Part shown: in pieces, positions 1 to 8,980 of the stretch
Layout of the letters: the number at the start of each line of letters is the position of its first letter
How positions within the stretch are numbered: the first letter of the stretch is position 1
Assembly: GCF_011764565.1 (NCBI RefSeq)
Contig: NZ_AP022871.1
Span: 2,852,320 to 2,916,319 of the forward strand
Length of the DNA: 64,000 bases
Origin: Phytohabitans suffuscus
GTDB taxonomy: Bacteria; Actinomycetota; Actinomycetes; Mycobacteriales; Micromonosporaceae
Direction of reading: 5' to 3'
Notes under the pieces: model-generated
What the model saw: the letters and a program-made list of their open reading frames with translations, nothing else
Databases searched by the model: none
What the model was told of the DNA's origin: nothing
Made by a program: the position numbers and the translations under genes

Positions 1-497
1 CCGAGCCGGCCGCGCTGCCGTGGGTGCCGGTGATGGCCGAGCTGGCCGACCGGGCCCGTGACGAGCTGCCCGAGGGCGCGCTGGTGGAGTACAAGCGGCT
101 GTCGGTCGCCCTGCACTACCGCACCAGCCCGCACCTGGCCGAGCAGGTCGACGCGTGGGGCCGGGCCGAGGCCGAGCGGCTGGGGCTGCGCGTGCAGACC
201 GGCCGCATGGTGATCGAGATCAAGCCTCCGGTCGACCGCGACAAGGGCATGGTCATCCGCGACGTGGCCTCCTCGGCCGGCTGCGCGTGGTACTTCGGCG
301 ACGACGTGTCGGACATCAAGGCGTTCGACGCGCTGCGCGAGCTGGAGGCGTCTGACGAGCGCTTCTTCGGCATCTGCGTGGCGGTGGCCAACCCGGAGAC
401 CGGTCAGGAGGTGGCCCGCGCCGCCGACCTGACCATCGACTCGCCGCAGGCGCTGGGCAAGTTTCTCGCCGAGGCGCTGCAGACGCTGCGCGCCTGA
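1..497 (+). CDS. otsB: Trehalose-6-phosphate phosphatase, C-terminal part
   Basis: The reading frame is open from the left edge, so the start lies outside the window; about 165 C-terminal residues are visible. They carry HAD-phosphatase landmarks: a conserved Lys in DKGMVI and the acidic pair in GDDVSDIKAF, which binds Mg2+ in this superfamily. The fold order and the tail (an AADLTIDSP-type segment, then FLAEAL) fit OtsB, which removes phosphate from trehalose-6-phosphate in the cytoplasm to complete trehalose synthesis. The partner synthase is not in view. A different Cof-type HAD phosphatase is possible but less likely. Confidence 0.85.
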   Translation, partial: EPAALPWVPVMAELADRARDELPEGALVEYKRLSVALHYRTSPHLAEQVDAWGRAEAERLGLRVQTGRMVIEIKPPVDRDKGMVIRDVASSAGCAWYFGDDVSDIKAFDALRELEASDERFFGICVAVANPETGQEVARAADLTIDSPQALGKFLAEALQTLRA

Positions 498-525
498 GCG
501 GCGGGCCGGCGCTGCGCGCGCTCGG

Positions 526-1293
526 TCAGGCGCCGTAGCGGCGCTGGCGCTGGCCGTACGCCCGCAGGGCGCGGAGGAAGTCGATGTGGCGGAAGTCGGG
601 CCAGTTCATGTCGCAGAAGTAGAACTCCGACTGCGCCGACTGCCACAGCAGAAAGCCGGACAGCCGCTGCTCGCCGCTGGTCCGGATGATCAGGTCGGGG
701 TCGGGCTGGCCGCGCGTGTACAGGTGCTCGGCGATGTGCTCCACGTCGAGGACCTCGACCAGCTCCTCGATCGTGCCGCCGGCCTGCGCGTGGTCGCTCA
801 GCAGCGACCGCACCGCGTCGGCGATCTCGCGCCGGCCACCGTAGCCGACCGCGAGGTTGACCTGCACGCCCGTACGGCCGACGGTGCGCTCCTGGGCCGC
901 CTTGAGCGCGGTGGCGGTCTCCGCGGGGAGCACGTCGAGCGCGCCCACCACCCGCAGCTGCCACGGGTTGCCGTCTTCGGCGAGCTCGGTGACCAGGTCT
1001 TCGATGATCCGCAGGAGCGGCTCCAGCTCGCTCGCCGGGCGGCGCAGGTTGTCGGTGGCCAGCAGGTAGAGCGTGACGTGCGCGATGCTCGCCTGGTCGC
1101 ACCAGTCGAGCAGATGCTTGATCTTCACAGCGCCCATGCGGTGGCCGTCGTTGGGGTCGATGAACCCCATCTCCCTGGCCCAGCGCCGGTTGCCGTCGCA
1201 CATCACCCCGACGTGACCGGGCACCGGCTTGCCGGCCAGCTTCCTGGTCAGCCGCCGCTCGTACACCGAGTAGACAAGGCTCCGCAGATTCAC
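526..1293 (-). CDS. Isoprenyl transferase, short-chain Z-FPP synthase type
   Basis: A 255-residue cis-prenyltransferase (UppS superfamily). The catalytic Asp is Asp33 in CDGNRRWAR, and the conserved SGEQRLSGFLLWQS segment lies near residue 210. The N-terminal region and the CDGNRRW variant resemble the mycobacterial Rv1086 group, which makes (Z,E)-farnesyl diphosphate for decaprenyl phosphate synthesis, rather than the long-chain UppS group (family recollection). Products feed the lipid carrier used in cell-wall assembly. The GTG start lies seven bases after a TACTCT hexamer, suggesting a leaderless transcript. It follows the geranylgeranyl-reductase-like gene on the same strand, so the two may share a prenyl-lipid role. 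Confidence 0.88.
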   Translation of the reverse strand: MNLRSLVYSVYERRLTRKLAGKPVPGHVGVMCDGNRRWAREMGFIDPNDGHRMGAVKIKHLLDWCDQASIAHVTLYLLATDNLRRPASELEPLLRIIEDLVTELAEDGNPWQLRVVGALDVLPAETATALKAAQERTVGRTGVQVNLAVGYGGRREIADAVRSLLSDHAQAGGTIEELVEVLDVEHIAEHLYTRGQPDPDLIIRTSGEQRLSGFLLWQSAQSEFYFCDMNWPDFRHIDFLRALRAYGQRQRRYGA

Positions 1294-1300
1294 CTTATGC

Positions 1301-1306
1301 AGAGTA
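1301..1306 (-). promoter_or_regulatory. -10 hexamer for the prenyltransferase gene
   Basis: TACTCT on the minus strand, seven bases before the GTG start. It sits just after the stop codon of the upstream gene, so the prenyltransferase can be transcribed on its own. Confidence 0.5.
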
Positions 1307-1310
1307 GGGC

Positions 1311-2459
1311 TTAAGGGACCGATCCACTACCGAGCCTTCCGCTCGTTCGCCTTCCCGCGGCGAGCCCGATCCTGGCCAACGTACGGGCGTCCAGGAGCCC
1401 TTCGCCCAGCCCCAACTCGGCCAGCGTGTCGAAGACCCGGGCGTCCCGGGCGGCGGCGCCCACGGCGGCCTCGACCATCCGGCGGTTGCCGCCGAGCCAT
1501 GCCGCGGCCCGGCTGTGACGCAGATGACGGCCCAGCCGGCGGCGCAGCGCAGCGGTGTACCGCCCGGCGACCGGACCGCCCGCCGCGGCGGCCTCGCCGG
1601 CCAGCGTGCCGGAGAGCACCGCGTAGAAGATCCCCTCGCCGGTGAACGGGTTGATCAGCGAGAGGGCGTCGCCGGCGAGCACCATCCGGCCACGCCCCGG
1701 CGGCGGGCGGCGGGTGGACAGCGGCAGGTGATGCGCGCGCAGCCCGGTCACCGCGGCCGGATCCAGGCCGGGGAGCAGCGCGGCCATCCGCTCCGTCAGG
1801 TGGGCGCGGGTCAGCGGCCCGCCGCGCAGCACCTCGCCGTACCCGATGTTGGCCCGCCCGTCCCCGATCGGGAACGACCACGCGTAGGCCGGCCACCCCG
1901 TGCCCGACGTCACGATGAGCTGCTCGACGGCGGGGCGGGCGGGCGCGTACCCGCGCATGGCGATCGCGAGGTGGCCGTCCGGGTTGGGCGCGAACCCGAG
2001 CGCCCGCCGCACCACCGACCCGGCACCGTCCGCCCCGATGAGCGCGCCGGCGCTGATGCCGCCGTCGACCACCACCCGGTCGCCGCGCTCCTCCAGCCGC
2101 CGCACGGTGTGCCGCCGCAGCTCCGCGCCGGCGCCGACCGCAGCCGCCACCAGGCGGGCGTCGAAGACCTTCCGGGGCACCGTGTACGCCGGGCGGGGCA
2201 GCATCCGGGCCACCTCGTCGCCGCCCGGCCCGACCAGGCGCAGCGCCGGTACCGGCGGATAGCCGTCGACCGCGTCCGTCACGCCCAGCCCGGCGAGCAC
2301 CTCGACCGCGTGCGGGGCGATCCCGTCGCCGCACGCCTTGTCCCGCGGGAAGTCGGCCCGGTCGAGCAGCAGCACGCTGGCCCCGGCCCGGCGGGCGGCG
2401 AGGGCGGCGCTCGCCCCGGCCGGCCCGGCACCCACGACCACGACGTCGTACGCGCTCAC
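1311..2459 (-). CDS. FAD-dependent geranylgeranyl reductase family protein
   Basis: A 382-residue flavoprotein of the geranylgeranyl reductase/halogenase-like monooxygenase superfamily. The N-terminus has the dinucleotide fold VVVGAGPAGASAAL. A DKACGDG-type segment follows near residue 40, and the second FAD motif GDALSLINPFTGEGI lies near residue 280. These enzymes reduce isoprenoid chains such as those of menaquinone or membrane lipids. The GTG start overlaps the stop of the upstream membrane-protein gene as GTGA, so translation is probably coupled; longer in-frame starts upstream lack this support. Substrate unknown; the neighbouring prenyltransferase suggests prenyl-lipid modification (inference). 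Confidence 0.85.
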   Translation of the reverse strand: MSAYDVVVVGAGPAGASAALAARRAGASVLLLDRADFPRDKACGDGIAPHAVEVLAGLGVTDAVDGYPPVPALRLVGPGGDEVARMLPRPAYTVPRKVFDARLVAAAVGAGAELRRHTVRRLEERGDRVVVDGGISAGALIGADGAGSVVRRALGFAPNPDGHLAIAMRGYAPARPAVEQLIVTSGTGWPAYAWSFPIGDGRANIGYGEVLRGGPLTRAHLTERMAALLPGLDPAAVTGLRAHHLPLSTRRPPPGRGRMVLAGDALSLINPFTGEGIFYAVLSGTLAGEAAAAGGPVAGRYTAALRRRLGRHLRHSRAAAWLGGNRRMVEAAVGAAARDARVFDTLAELGLGEGLLDARTLARIGLAAGRRTSGRLGSGSVP

Positions 2460-3298
2460 CGCGCCCGCCCGATCGAGTAGTGGGTGAGGGCGGCGGCCAC
2501 GACCAGCGGCGCGCCGTCCCGGATCAGGCCGTCGCCGCCGAGCAGCCACCAGCACAGAGGCAGGTCCACCAGCAACACGAGGGCGGTGATACCCCACATC
2601 AGGCCGCCTGCCCACCGGCGGCCCCGCAGCAGGAAGAACGTGGCGAGCAGCACCGCGTAGCTGACCCCGACCGCGACGAGGAACCACAGCACCACCGCGG
2701 AGAGCGCGAGCGGCCCGTGGTCCGGGATCGCGCCGATCGACACGAGGCAGGGCACCAGCATCAGCGGCGCGTACGTGAACGCGGCCACCCGCGCGGTCAG
2801 CAGCCAGCCGGTCACCTGCGGCCGCCGGGGCGCCGCCTCCTGCCAGGAGATGCCCTTGCGGTCGACCACCAGGCGGCCCGGATGGCGGACCAGGTAGTCA
2901 CCCAGCGCGGGCGAGCGGTAGAGCAGCAGCACCACCGCCGCGCAGAGGGCGGCGAGGCCGGCGAAGCCCAGGACGCCGGGCAGCGCCGGCAGCCCGTCGC
3001 GGGGCACCAGCAGGCGGCCGACCGCGAAGACCGTGGTGACCGCGAGGATCAGCCCGAACGGCTTGGCGCCGGCCCGACCCCGCCGCACGTGCCAGACCAG
3101 GATCAGGAAGCCGAGCGCGCGGAGCATCGCCCAGCCGGTGCGCACCGCCAGGCCGAAGCCCTGCTCCTCCGCGTACCACCAGTTGAGCGCCTCGACCGCG
3201 ACGGTGGCCGCCGCGGTCACGACGAGCAGGACCACGAGGGCCCGGACCGCCGGCGGCCGCCGGACCGGGTCTGGCGCGGCGGCACGCGTGGCGGTCAC
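2456..3298 (-). CDS. Multi-pass membrane protein, unknown function
   Basis: A 280-residue protein with about seven hydrophobic segments. A polar loop around residues 140-160 (HPGRLVVDRKGISWQ) separates an N-terminal group from a C-terminal group of helices. I do not recognise the family. The GTG start has a good Shine-Dalgarno site (GGGGAGG, eight bases upstream). Its stop overlaps the start of the reductase-like gene by four bases, so the two form an operon. It may be a membrane partner in the same lipid pathway (inference). Confidence 0.7.
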   Translation of the reverse strand: MTATRAAAPDPVRRPPAVRALVVLLVVTAAATVAVEALNWWYAEEQGFGLAVRTGWAMLRALGFLILVWHVRRGRAGAKPFGLILAVTTVFAVGRLLVPRDGLPALPGVLGFAGLAALCAAVVLLLYRSPALGDYLVRHPGRLVVDRKGISWQEAAPRRPQVTGWLLTARVAAFTYAPLMLVPCLVSIGAIPDHGPLALSAVVLWFLVAVGVSYAVLLATFFLLRGRRWAGGLMWGITALVLLVDLPLCWWLLGGDGLIRDGAPLVVAAALTHYSIGRAR

Positions 3299-3382
3299 CC
3301 ACCCAGCCTCCCCGCGTTCACGGCGTCCCTCAAGTCGAGGGAGCGGCTGAGCCGGTCCGCGGCCGGTACGGGCCGTCCCAGC

Positions 3383-5233
3383 TCACTGCTCGCGCGCGGC
3401 CAACCGGGCCTTCAGGGCGTCGAGCTCGGCCCAGAGCACGCCCGGCAGCTTGTCGCCGAACTTCTCGAACCACTCGGTGACCTGCGGGATCTCCGCCTTC
3501 CACTCGGCCGGGTCGACGCGGAGCGCGGCCTCGATGTCTTCGCGGGGGATGTCGAGCCCGCTCAGGTCGAGCGCGTCCGGCGTCGGCACGTGGCCGATCG
3601 GCGTCTCGACGGCGGCCCCGCGCCCCTCCAGCCGCTCGACGACCCACTTGAGCACCCGGGAGTTCTCGCCGAAGCCGGGCCAGAGGAAGCGGCCGTCGTC
3701 GCCGCGCCGGAACCAGTTGACGTAGAAGATCTTCGGAAGTTTCGCGGGGTCGCCGGCGCCGGCCCCGGAGCCCTTGCCCATCTCGATCCAGTGCCGGAAG
3801 TAGTCGCCGGCGTTGTACCCGATGAACGGCAGCATGGCCATCGGGTCGCGACGCACGACGCCCACCTTGCCCGCCGCGGCGGCCGTGGTCTCGGAGGAGA
3901 GCGTGGCACCGAGGTAGACGCCGTGCACCCAGTCGCGCGCCTCGGTGACCAGCGGGATCGTGGTCTTGCGCCGCCCGCCGAACAGGATCGCGTCGATCGG
4001 TACGCCGCGCGGGTCGTGGTACTCCGGCGCGAGGATCGGGCACTGCGCGATCGGCGTGCAGAAGCGCGAGTTCGCGTGCGACGAGGGCTCGCCGGACTCG
4101 GGCGTCCAGTCGTTGCCGTGCCAGTCGGTCAGGTGGGCGGGCGGCTCGCCCATGCCCTCCCACCAGATGTCGCCGTCGTCGGTGAGCGCGACGTTGGTGA
4201 AGAGCGAGTTGCCCACGTCGAGCGTGCGCATGGCGTTGGGGTTGGTCTTCCAGTCGGTGCCGGGCGCGACGCCGAAGAGCCCGAACTCCGGGTTGGTGGC
4301 GTAGAGCCGTCCGTCGTCGCCGAACCGCATCCAGGCGATGTCGTCGCCGATCGTCTCGACCTTCCAGCCGGGGATCGTCGGCTGGAGCATGGCCAGGTTG
4401 GTCTTGCCGCAGGCGGACGGGAAGGCGCCGGCCACGTACCGCACGGTGCCCTCGGGCGAGGTGAGCTTGAGGATCAGCATGTGCTCGGCGAGCCAGCCCT
4501 CGTCGCGCGCCATGACGCTCGCGATCCGCAGCGAGTAGCACTTCTTGCCGAGCAGCGAGTTGCCGCCGTAGCCCGAGCCGTACGACCAGATCTCCCGGGT
4601 CTGCGGGAAGTGCGAGATGAACTTCGTCTCGTTGCACGGCCAGGCCACGTCCTGCTCGCCGTCGGCCAGCGGCGCGCCCACCGAGTGCAGCGCGGGCACG
4701 AACGGGGCGTCGTCGCCCATCGCGTCGAGCACCTCGGTGCCCATGCGGGTCATGATGTGCATCGAAGCCACCACGTACGGGCTGTCGGTGATCTCGACGC
4801 CGAACATCGGCTCGGCCGCTTCGATCGAGCCCATGCAGAACGGGATGACGTACATCGTGCGGCCGCGCATGCACTCCCGGTACAGCTCGGTCATCGTGCG
4901 CTTCATCTCGTCCGGCGCCATCCAGTTGTTGGTGGGCCCGGCGTCGGCCTCGTCGGCCGAGCAGATGAAGGTGCGCTCCTCGACCCGGGCCACGTCGGTC
5001 GGGTCGGTGCGCGCCCAGAAGGAGTTGGGCTTGCGCTCCTCGGAGAGGCGGACCAGCGTGCCGGCCTCGACCAGCTCGTCGGTGAGGCCGCGCCACTCCA
5101 GGGGCGAGCCGTCACACCACACGACCTCGTCCGGCGTCGTCAGCTCGGCGACCTCGCGGACCCAGGAGAGCAGCTTCTGGTGGTTGGTAGGGGCGCTGTC
5201 GAGCCCTCGAACGGTCGCCGGTGGGGCCGTCAT
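3383..5233 (-). CDS. pckG: Phosphoenolpyruvate carboxykinase (GTP)
   Basis: A 616-residue cytosolic enzyme that converts oxaloacetate and GTP to phosphoenolpyruvate and CO2, the entry step of gluconeogenesis. The nucleotide P-loop [11 protein letters not shown] lies near residues 269-279 with its reactive Cys, and the N-terminal PEP-binding segments (GPTNNW near residue 100, [12 protein letters not shown] near 220) are intact. Length matches the GTP-type family. The ATG has a strong ribosome site (AAAGGAGAC). The gene stands alone and is divergent from the ECF sigma factor gene across about 310 bp. Confidence 0.97.
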   Translation of the reverse strand: MTAPPATVRGLDSAPTNHQKLLSWVREVAELTTPDEVVWCDGSPLEWRGLTDELVEAGTLVRLSEERKPNSFWARTDPTDVARVEERTFICSADEADAGPTNNWMAPDEMKRTMTELYRECMRGRTMYVIPFCMGSIEAAEPMFGVEITDSPYVVASMHIMTRMGTEVLDAMGDDAPFVPALHSVGAPLADGEQDVAWPCNETKFISHFPQTREIWSYGSGYGGNSLLGKKCYSLRIASVMARDEGWLAEHMLILKLTSPEGTVRYVAGAFPSACGKTNLAMLQPTIPGWKVETIGDDIAWMRFGDDGRLYATNPEFGLFGVAPGTDWKTNPNAMRTLDVGNSLFTNVALTDDGDIWWEGMGEPPAHLTDWHGNDWTPESGEPSSHANSRFCTPIAQCPILAPEYHDPRGVPIDAILFGGRRKTTIPLVTEARDWVHGVYLGATLSSETTAAAAGKVGVVRRDPMAMLPFIGYNAGDYFRHWIEMGKGSGAGAGDPAKLPKIFYVNWFRRGDDGRFLWPGFGENSRVLKWVVERLEGRGAAVETPIGHVPTPDALDLSGLDIPREDIEAALRVDPAEWKAEIPQVTEWFEKFGDKLPGVLWAELDALKARLAAREQ

Positions 5234-5546
5234 GACTGTCTCCTTTGGTCGACGCTGACCGGAAATCGGGATGCGCGGAGCGGCGTGCCGGAAAGTCCGA
5301 CTCGCCGCTCAAGTGCATCGGGATTTCAGCTCAGCGTAAGCCCGGGAGGGGTTTGAGCAGCGCGGACGGTTGTGAAACTCTGCACAAAGTATGGCGTTTA
5401 TGCGTTCGCACGACGCTTTTCGCGCTCCCACGCGCAGTTTCGCGCAAAGCTTCCTGCCGCCCCATCACCTCTTCCGGGTACGACCGAATTGCCCTAAGGT
5501 TCAGATTAGCTCCCTGTTACGCCTGATAAATCCCCCGGAGGCGACA
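5234..5546. other. Divergent intergenic region pckG / sigma factor
   Basis: 313 bp with no supported gene. The pckG side contains two nearby ATCCCGAT blocks (about 5268-5275 and 5317-5325 on the opposite strand), which could be a regulator half-site pair. The sigma-factor side is AT-richer and contains TAAGGT near 5494, a possible -10. No riboswitch was recognised. Confidence 0.4.
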
Positions 5547-6107
5547 GTGACCAGCCATGTCGAGTTGAGTGACGCACACCTTCTTGCGGCCGTGCGCGGA
5601 GGCGACAGCACCGCGTACGGAGCCCTCTACACCCGCCACGCCGGCGCCGCCAGACGCCTCGCGTACACCCTGGTCCGATGTCCGGCGGACGCCGACGACC
5701 TCGTGGCCGAGACGTTCGCCAAGGTCCTCGCGATGCTCCGCGCCGGCCGCGGCCCGGACCAGGCGTTCCGCGCCTACCTGCACACCACGCTGCGCCACGT
5801 GCGGTACGACCGCGCGCGGCGCGACCAGCGGATCGAGTTCACCGACGACCTCACCAGGTACGAACGGGGCGAGCCGTTCCAGGACACGGCCGTGGTGCAG
5901 GTCGAGCGGGCCCAGGCCGCCCGCGCCTTCGCCCAGCTTCCCGAGCGCTGGCGCACGGTGCTGTGGCACACCGAGGTCGAGGGCGAGCCACACGCGCAGG
6001 TCGCGCCCCGGTTGGGCCTCACCCCGGGTGGAGTAGCGGCGCTGGCGTACCGAGCGCGTGAACGGCTCCGTCAGATATATGCGCGGGAGGCGTCCAGTGC
6101 GGGGTGA
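5547..6107 (+). CDS. ECF-type RNA polymerase sigma factor
   Basis: A 186-residue sigma-70 family protein. Region 2 (about residues 12-80) contains the helix LLAAVRGGDSTAYGALYTRHA and the PADADDLVAETFAKV -10-binding helix. Region 4 (about 125-175) contains LPERWRTVLWHTEVEG and an RARERLRQIY recognition helix. The GTG start is chosen for the GGAG ribosome site ahead of it; an upstream ATG would add about 52 poorly conserved residues. No anti-sigma gene is adjacent. The first GtrA gene follows directly on the same strand. Confidence 0.85.
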   Translation: MTSHVELSDAHLLAAVRGGDSTAYGALYTRHAGAARRLAYTLVRCPADADDLVAETFAKVLAMLRAGRGPDQAFRAYLHTTLRHVRYDRARRDQRIEFTDDLTRYERGEPFQDTAVVQVERAQAARAFAQLPERWRTVLWHTEVEGEPHAQVAPRLGLTPGGVAALAYRARERLRQIYAREASSAG

Positions 6108-6117
6108 CCAAAACCGG

Positions 6118-6123
6118 TACCCT
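6118..6123 (+). promoter_or_regulatory. -10 hexamer for first GtrA gene
   Basis: TACCCT seven bases before the GTG at 6131. This supports a leaderless transcript starting inside the end of the sigma-factor region. Confidence 0.45.
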
Positions 6124-6130
6124 CGACTGC

Positions 6131-6667
6131 GTGTCCGCGACCGTAACCGGTGAGCCCTCGGCGTCTTCCGACCCCAAACCGGGGCTTCTGCGCCGGCTCT
6201 GGGAGCGTTTCGGTCACCTGGTCCACGAGTTGGGCAAGTTCGGCACGGTCGGGATCATCGCGTTCGCCGTCGACCTGATCTTGTTCAACATCGCGCTGGC
6301 GTTTCTCGACATGGAGTCGCTGACCGCCAAGGTCTTCTCCACCGCCATCGCGGCGACGGTCGCCTTCATCGGCAACAGGTTCTGGACCTGGCGCCACCGC
6401 GCCCGCTCCAACCTCGCCCGTGAGTACGTCCTCTACTTCGTGCTCAACGCGATCGGCCTGGGCTTCAGCCTGCTCACTCTGGCGATTTCCCACTACGGCC
6501 TGGGCAGCGTGTGGCCGGTATTCAAGAACCCGATCGTGGATAACATCTCCGCAAACTTCGTCGGCACCGCGATGGGCACCACATTCCGTTTCTGGTCCTA
6601 CCGGCGCTGGGTATTCCTCAATCCCGATACACAGCCCGTGCCCGCCTCGGTCACGGAGAGCAAGTAA
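6131..6667 (+). CDS. GtrA family membrane protein
   Basis: About 178 residues with four predicted membrane helices (GIIAFAVDLILFNIAL, an AATVAFIGNRFWTW-containing helix, YVLYFVLNAIGLGFSLL, and a final helix before FRFWSYRRWVF). The GNRFWTW and RFWSYRRWVF blocks are typical of GtrA proteins, which are thought to help move lipid-linked sugars across the membrane. GTG 6131 is preferred because of the TACCCT hexamer. A GTG at 6104 overlapping the sigma-factor stop as GTGA would add nine residues. A related gene lies just downstream. Confidence 0.85.
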   Translation: MSATVTGEPSASSDPKPGLLRRLWERFGHLVHELGKFGTVGIIAFAVDLILFNIALAFLDMESLTAKVFSTAIAATVAFIGNRFWTWRHRARSNLAREYVLYFVLNAIGLGFSLLTLAISHYGLGSVWPVFKNPIVDNISANFVGTAMGTTFRFWSYRRWVFLNPDTQPVPASVTESK

Positions 6668-6726
6668 CGGGAGTGACCTTCAGCAAACCTCCAGCCGGTC
6701 GCGGAGACGCGACCCCCAGACTGCCG

Positions 6727-6732
6727 TAAGGT
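6727..6732 (+). promoter_or_regulatory. -10 hexamer for second GtrA gene
   Basis: TAAGGT six bases before the ATG at 6739, the leaderless pattern. It gives the second GtrA gene its own promoter although it lies 70 bp behind the first. Confidence 0.5.
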
Positions 6733-6738
6733 GGCCGA

Positions 6739-7410
6739 ATGCGTCTTGTCCGCCTGCTACCCGAGCGTTGGCAGAAGTTTCTCAAGGAGGCGCTGAAGTT
6801 CGGCGCGGTCGGCGGCGTCAACACCGTCGTCAACTACGCTCTGTTCAACGTTCTGGTGCTGACCGTTCTCGCGGACGGACAGCTGAAGGCGACCGTCATC
6901 GCGACGATCGTGGCCACCACGTCGTCCTACTTCATGAACCGGCACTGGACGTTCCGCGACCGGTCCAAGTCGGCGATGCGTCGCGAGTACTCGCTCTTCT
7001 TCCTGTTCAACGCCGCCGGCCTGGTGATCGAGCTGGGCGTGCTGGCCATCGCCAAGTACGGGCTCGACATCCACGGCCTGCTGGCGCTCAACCTGGTCAA
7101 GACCGTCGGCCTGGTCCTAGGCATGACCTTCCGCTTCTGGTCCTACCGCACGTTCGTCTTCAAGCCGCAGCCGGTGGGCGCCGCGCACCAGCACCACCTC
7201 GACCCGGTCGCCGAGATCGTCGAGGCGCTGGAAGAGCCGGCGGCGCCGCAGGCCACCGTGCCCGCGCAGGCCCGTGCCGGCGAGGTAGCGGAGTTCCAGG
7301 AGCTGACCGAGCCGCTGGAGGCCGAGCTGGCCTCGCCGATCGACGACGTGGCGCTCGACGCCGAGCTGGCGGTCGAGCTCGACGCGGCCCGCCGTTCCAC
7401 CGCTCACTAA
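6739..7410 (+). CDS. GtrA family membrane protein with acidic tail
   Basis: A 223-residue paralogue of the preceding gene. Residues 20-140 hold four membrane helices with the family blocks SYFMNRHWTFRD and FRFWSYRTFVF. The remaining 80 residues are an Ala/Glu/Asp-rich cytoplasmic tail with no recognised domain, absent from the upstream copy. Probably involved in flipping a polyprenyl-linked sugar, possibly with the upstream copy as partner (inference). A hairpin terminator follows. Confidence 0.85.
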   Translation: MRLVRLLPERWQKFLKEALKFGAVGGVNTVVNYALFNVLVLTVLADGQLKATVIATIVATTSSYFMNRHWTFRDRSKSAMRREYSLFFLFNAAGLVIELGVLAIAKYGLDIHGLLALNLVKTVGLVLGMTFRFWSYRTFVFKPQPVGAAHQHHLDPVAEIVEALEEPAAPQATVPAQARAGEVAEFQELTEPLEAELASPIDDVALDAELAVELDAARRSTAH

Positions 7411-7429
7411 GAAGTACCCGAGACACACC

Positions 7430-7460
7430 GAGGGCGCCCGAGGGGCGCCCTCTTCCGTTT
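7430..7460. terminator. Intrinsic terminator between convergent genes
   Basis: A 9-bp perfect stem GAGGGCGCC/GGCGCCCTC with a 5-nt loop, followed by TTCCGTTT. It sits between the convergent GtrA and PH-domain genes. Confidence 0.75.
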
Positions 7461-7489
7461 CCCGACTGTCTTTTTGAGTCCCCCGGGCT

Positions 7490-8065
7490 CTACGGCTGGG
7501 CTTCACGGGCCTCGCGAGCTTCGCGGTTGGACTCCCGCATGATCTCGCGCATCTCCTCGTCGCCGAGGGAGTGCTTGTCGTGGTTGGCCTCGATCAGCTC
7601 GTAGAGCGTGGTCTGCACCTTCTCGACCGAGGGCATGTCGCGAAGCAACGACTGGCCGCGCTCACCGGCGGACTCGATCGTGAGCGTGCCGCAGCCGAGC
7701 AGGCGCTCGATGAACGTCTGGCTCATCGAGTGGTCGTTGACCCGGCCGAGCGGGATGTCCCGCCGGTCACGGGAGAAGACCCCGTGCTGCAGGATCACGC
7801 GCTCGTTCGTGAACACGTGGTGCGTCGTCCGCCAGACCAGGACCGGCCAGAGGGTCAGCCAGAGCACGAGGACGAGCGCCACCGCGGCCACGACGTAGAG
7901 CGTGATGGTGCCGCCGCTGCCGTCGGGCAGGAAGATCCAGGCGGCAACCAGGCCGACGAGTGCCAACACAAGCACCAGTACCGGCCGGATCGCCTCCTTC
8001 CAGTGGGGGTGCATGTGCAGCACGACGTGCTCGTCACTGGTGAGCACGTCTTCCGGAAAGGCCAC
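7490..8065 (-). CDS. PH domain-containing membrane protein
   Basis: A 191-residue protein with two membrane helices (PVLVLVLALVGLVAAWIF and VVAAVALVLVLWLTLWPVLVW) followed by a bacterial pleckstrin-homology (YdbS/DUF304-like) domain: TTHHVFTNERVILQHG, then DIPLGRVNDHSMSQTFIERLLGCGTL. The C-terminus is charged and helical. The GTG at 8065 is chosen because an AGGAGG lies six bases upstream, inside what would be codons of a longer frame from 8083. Function unknown. Confidence 0.82.
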   Translation of the reverse strand: MAFPEDVLTSDEHVVLHMHPHWKEAIRPVLVLVLALVGLVAAWIFLPDGSGGTITLYVVAAVALVLVLWLTLWPVLVWRTTHHVFTNERVILQHGVFSRDRRDIPLGRVNDHSMSQTFIERLLGCGTLTIESAGERGQSLLRDMPSVEKVQTTLYELIEANHDKHSLGDEEMREIMRESNREAREAREAQP

Positions 8066-8110
8066 GCCAACCTCCTCATACACATTCTTGACGGGGCTGA
8101 CGGTAGCGGT

Positions 8111-8968
8111 TCAGCGCACGTGTAGCACGTCCCCGGCGGCAACGGATTGGCTGCGGCCCTCGGCGGTACGGACCACGAGCTGCCCTTCGGCGTCCACGGC
8201 GGTGGCCTCGCCGGCCAGCTCGTCGCCGGAGGGTAGCCGTACGCGCACGCTCCGGCCGATCGTGGCGCAGTGATGCCGGTACGCCTCCGCGAGGCCGGAC
8301 GCCTCCGCGTCGCCCCCGGCCAGGCGCCACCGGGCGTACCAGGTGCCGACGCCGCGCAGCAGCGCCCGCAGCAGCGGGTCCCGGTCGGTCATGGTGGCCC
8401 CGGCCAGCTGGAGCGAGGTGGCCGGCCGGTCGGGAGGCAGCTCGCCGGTGCGCGACGTCACGTTGAGGCCGATGCCCACCACGACCGCCGCGGCGCCGCC
8501 GTTGGGCACGCCCTCGGCGAGGATGCCGGCGCACTTGAGGTCGCCGACCATCAGGTCGTTGGGCCATTTGAGCACGGCGGGCACCTCGGCCAGCCGGTTG
8601 ACGGTCTCGACCAGCGCGACACCGGCGAGCAGGGGCAGCCACCCGTACGCCGCGGGCGGTGCGGCCGGCCACTCCCGCTCCGGCACGGCGACACCGGGCC
8701 GGAGCAGCACGCTGGCCGTGATGCCCGCGCGCGGCGGCGAGGTCCAGGCCCGCTCCCGGCGGCCACGGCCGGCGGTCTGCGTCTCGGCGACGACCACCAG
8801 GCCCTCCGGCTCGCCCGCGCGGGCGGCATCCGCCGCGTCGGCGTTCGTCGAGCCGGTCTCCGCGCGCAGGTCCAGGCGGGTCCACACCCCGCCCTCGGTG
8901 ACCAGCGCCGACGCGAGCCGCTGGGCGTTGAGCGGCGGCCGGTCCAGGTCGGTGTACGGCGAGCTCAC
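8111..8968 (-). CDS. birA: Biotin--[acetyl-CoA-carboxylase] ligase
   Basis: A 285-residue single-function biotin protein ligase without the N-terminal DNA-binding domain seen in E. coli BirA. Visible motifs are TGSTNADA (about 43-50), the biotinyl-AMP loop AGRGRRERAW (about 65-74), KWPNDLMVGDLKCAGIL (about 140) and GIGLNV (about 170). A small SH3-like C-terminal domain follows. It attaches biotin to the carboxylase alpha subunit encoded at 28477-30228. The GTG start lies six bases after TAGGCT (8975-8980). It is divergent from accD, with one small membrane gene between. Confidence 0.93.
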   Translation of the reverse strand: MSSPYTDLDRPPLNAQRLASALVTEGGVWTRLDLRAETGSTNADAADAARAGEPEGLVVVAETQTAGRGRRERAWTSPPRAGITASVLLRPGVAVPEREWPAAPPAAYGWLPLLAGVALVETVNRLAEVPAVLKWPNDLMVGDLKCAGILAEGVPNGGAAAVVVGIGLNVTSRTGELPPDRPATSLQLAGATMTDRDPLLRALLRGVGTWYARWRLAGGDAEASGLAEAYRHHCATIGRSVRVRLPSGDELAGEATAVDAEGQLVVRTAEGRSQSVAAGDVLHVR

Positions 8969-8974
8969 CCGCCG

Positions 8975-8980
8975 AGCCTA
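8975..8980 (-). promoter_or_regulatory. -10 hexamer of birA
   Basis: TAGGCT six bases before the GTG of birA. It overlaps the stop codon of the small membrane-protein gene upstream. Confidence 0.5.

Noticed and set aside
404..1201. Long Arg/Ala/Gly-rich frames opposite or shifted to core genes
   Set aside because: They are high-GC shadow frames over the prenyltransferase and similar genes across the window, with no domain and extreme Arg/Pro content.
2480..5356. 958-codon plus-strand frame opposite the membrane-protein and pckG genes
   Set aside because: It is antisense to well-supported genes and has His/Arg/Gly-rich composition typical of GC-driven shadow frames.
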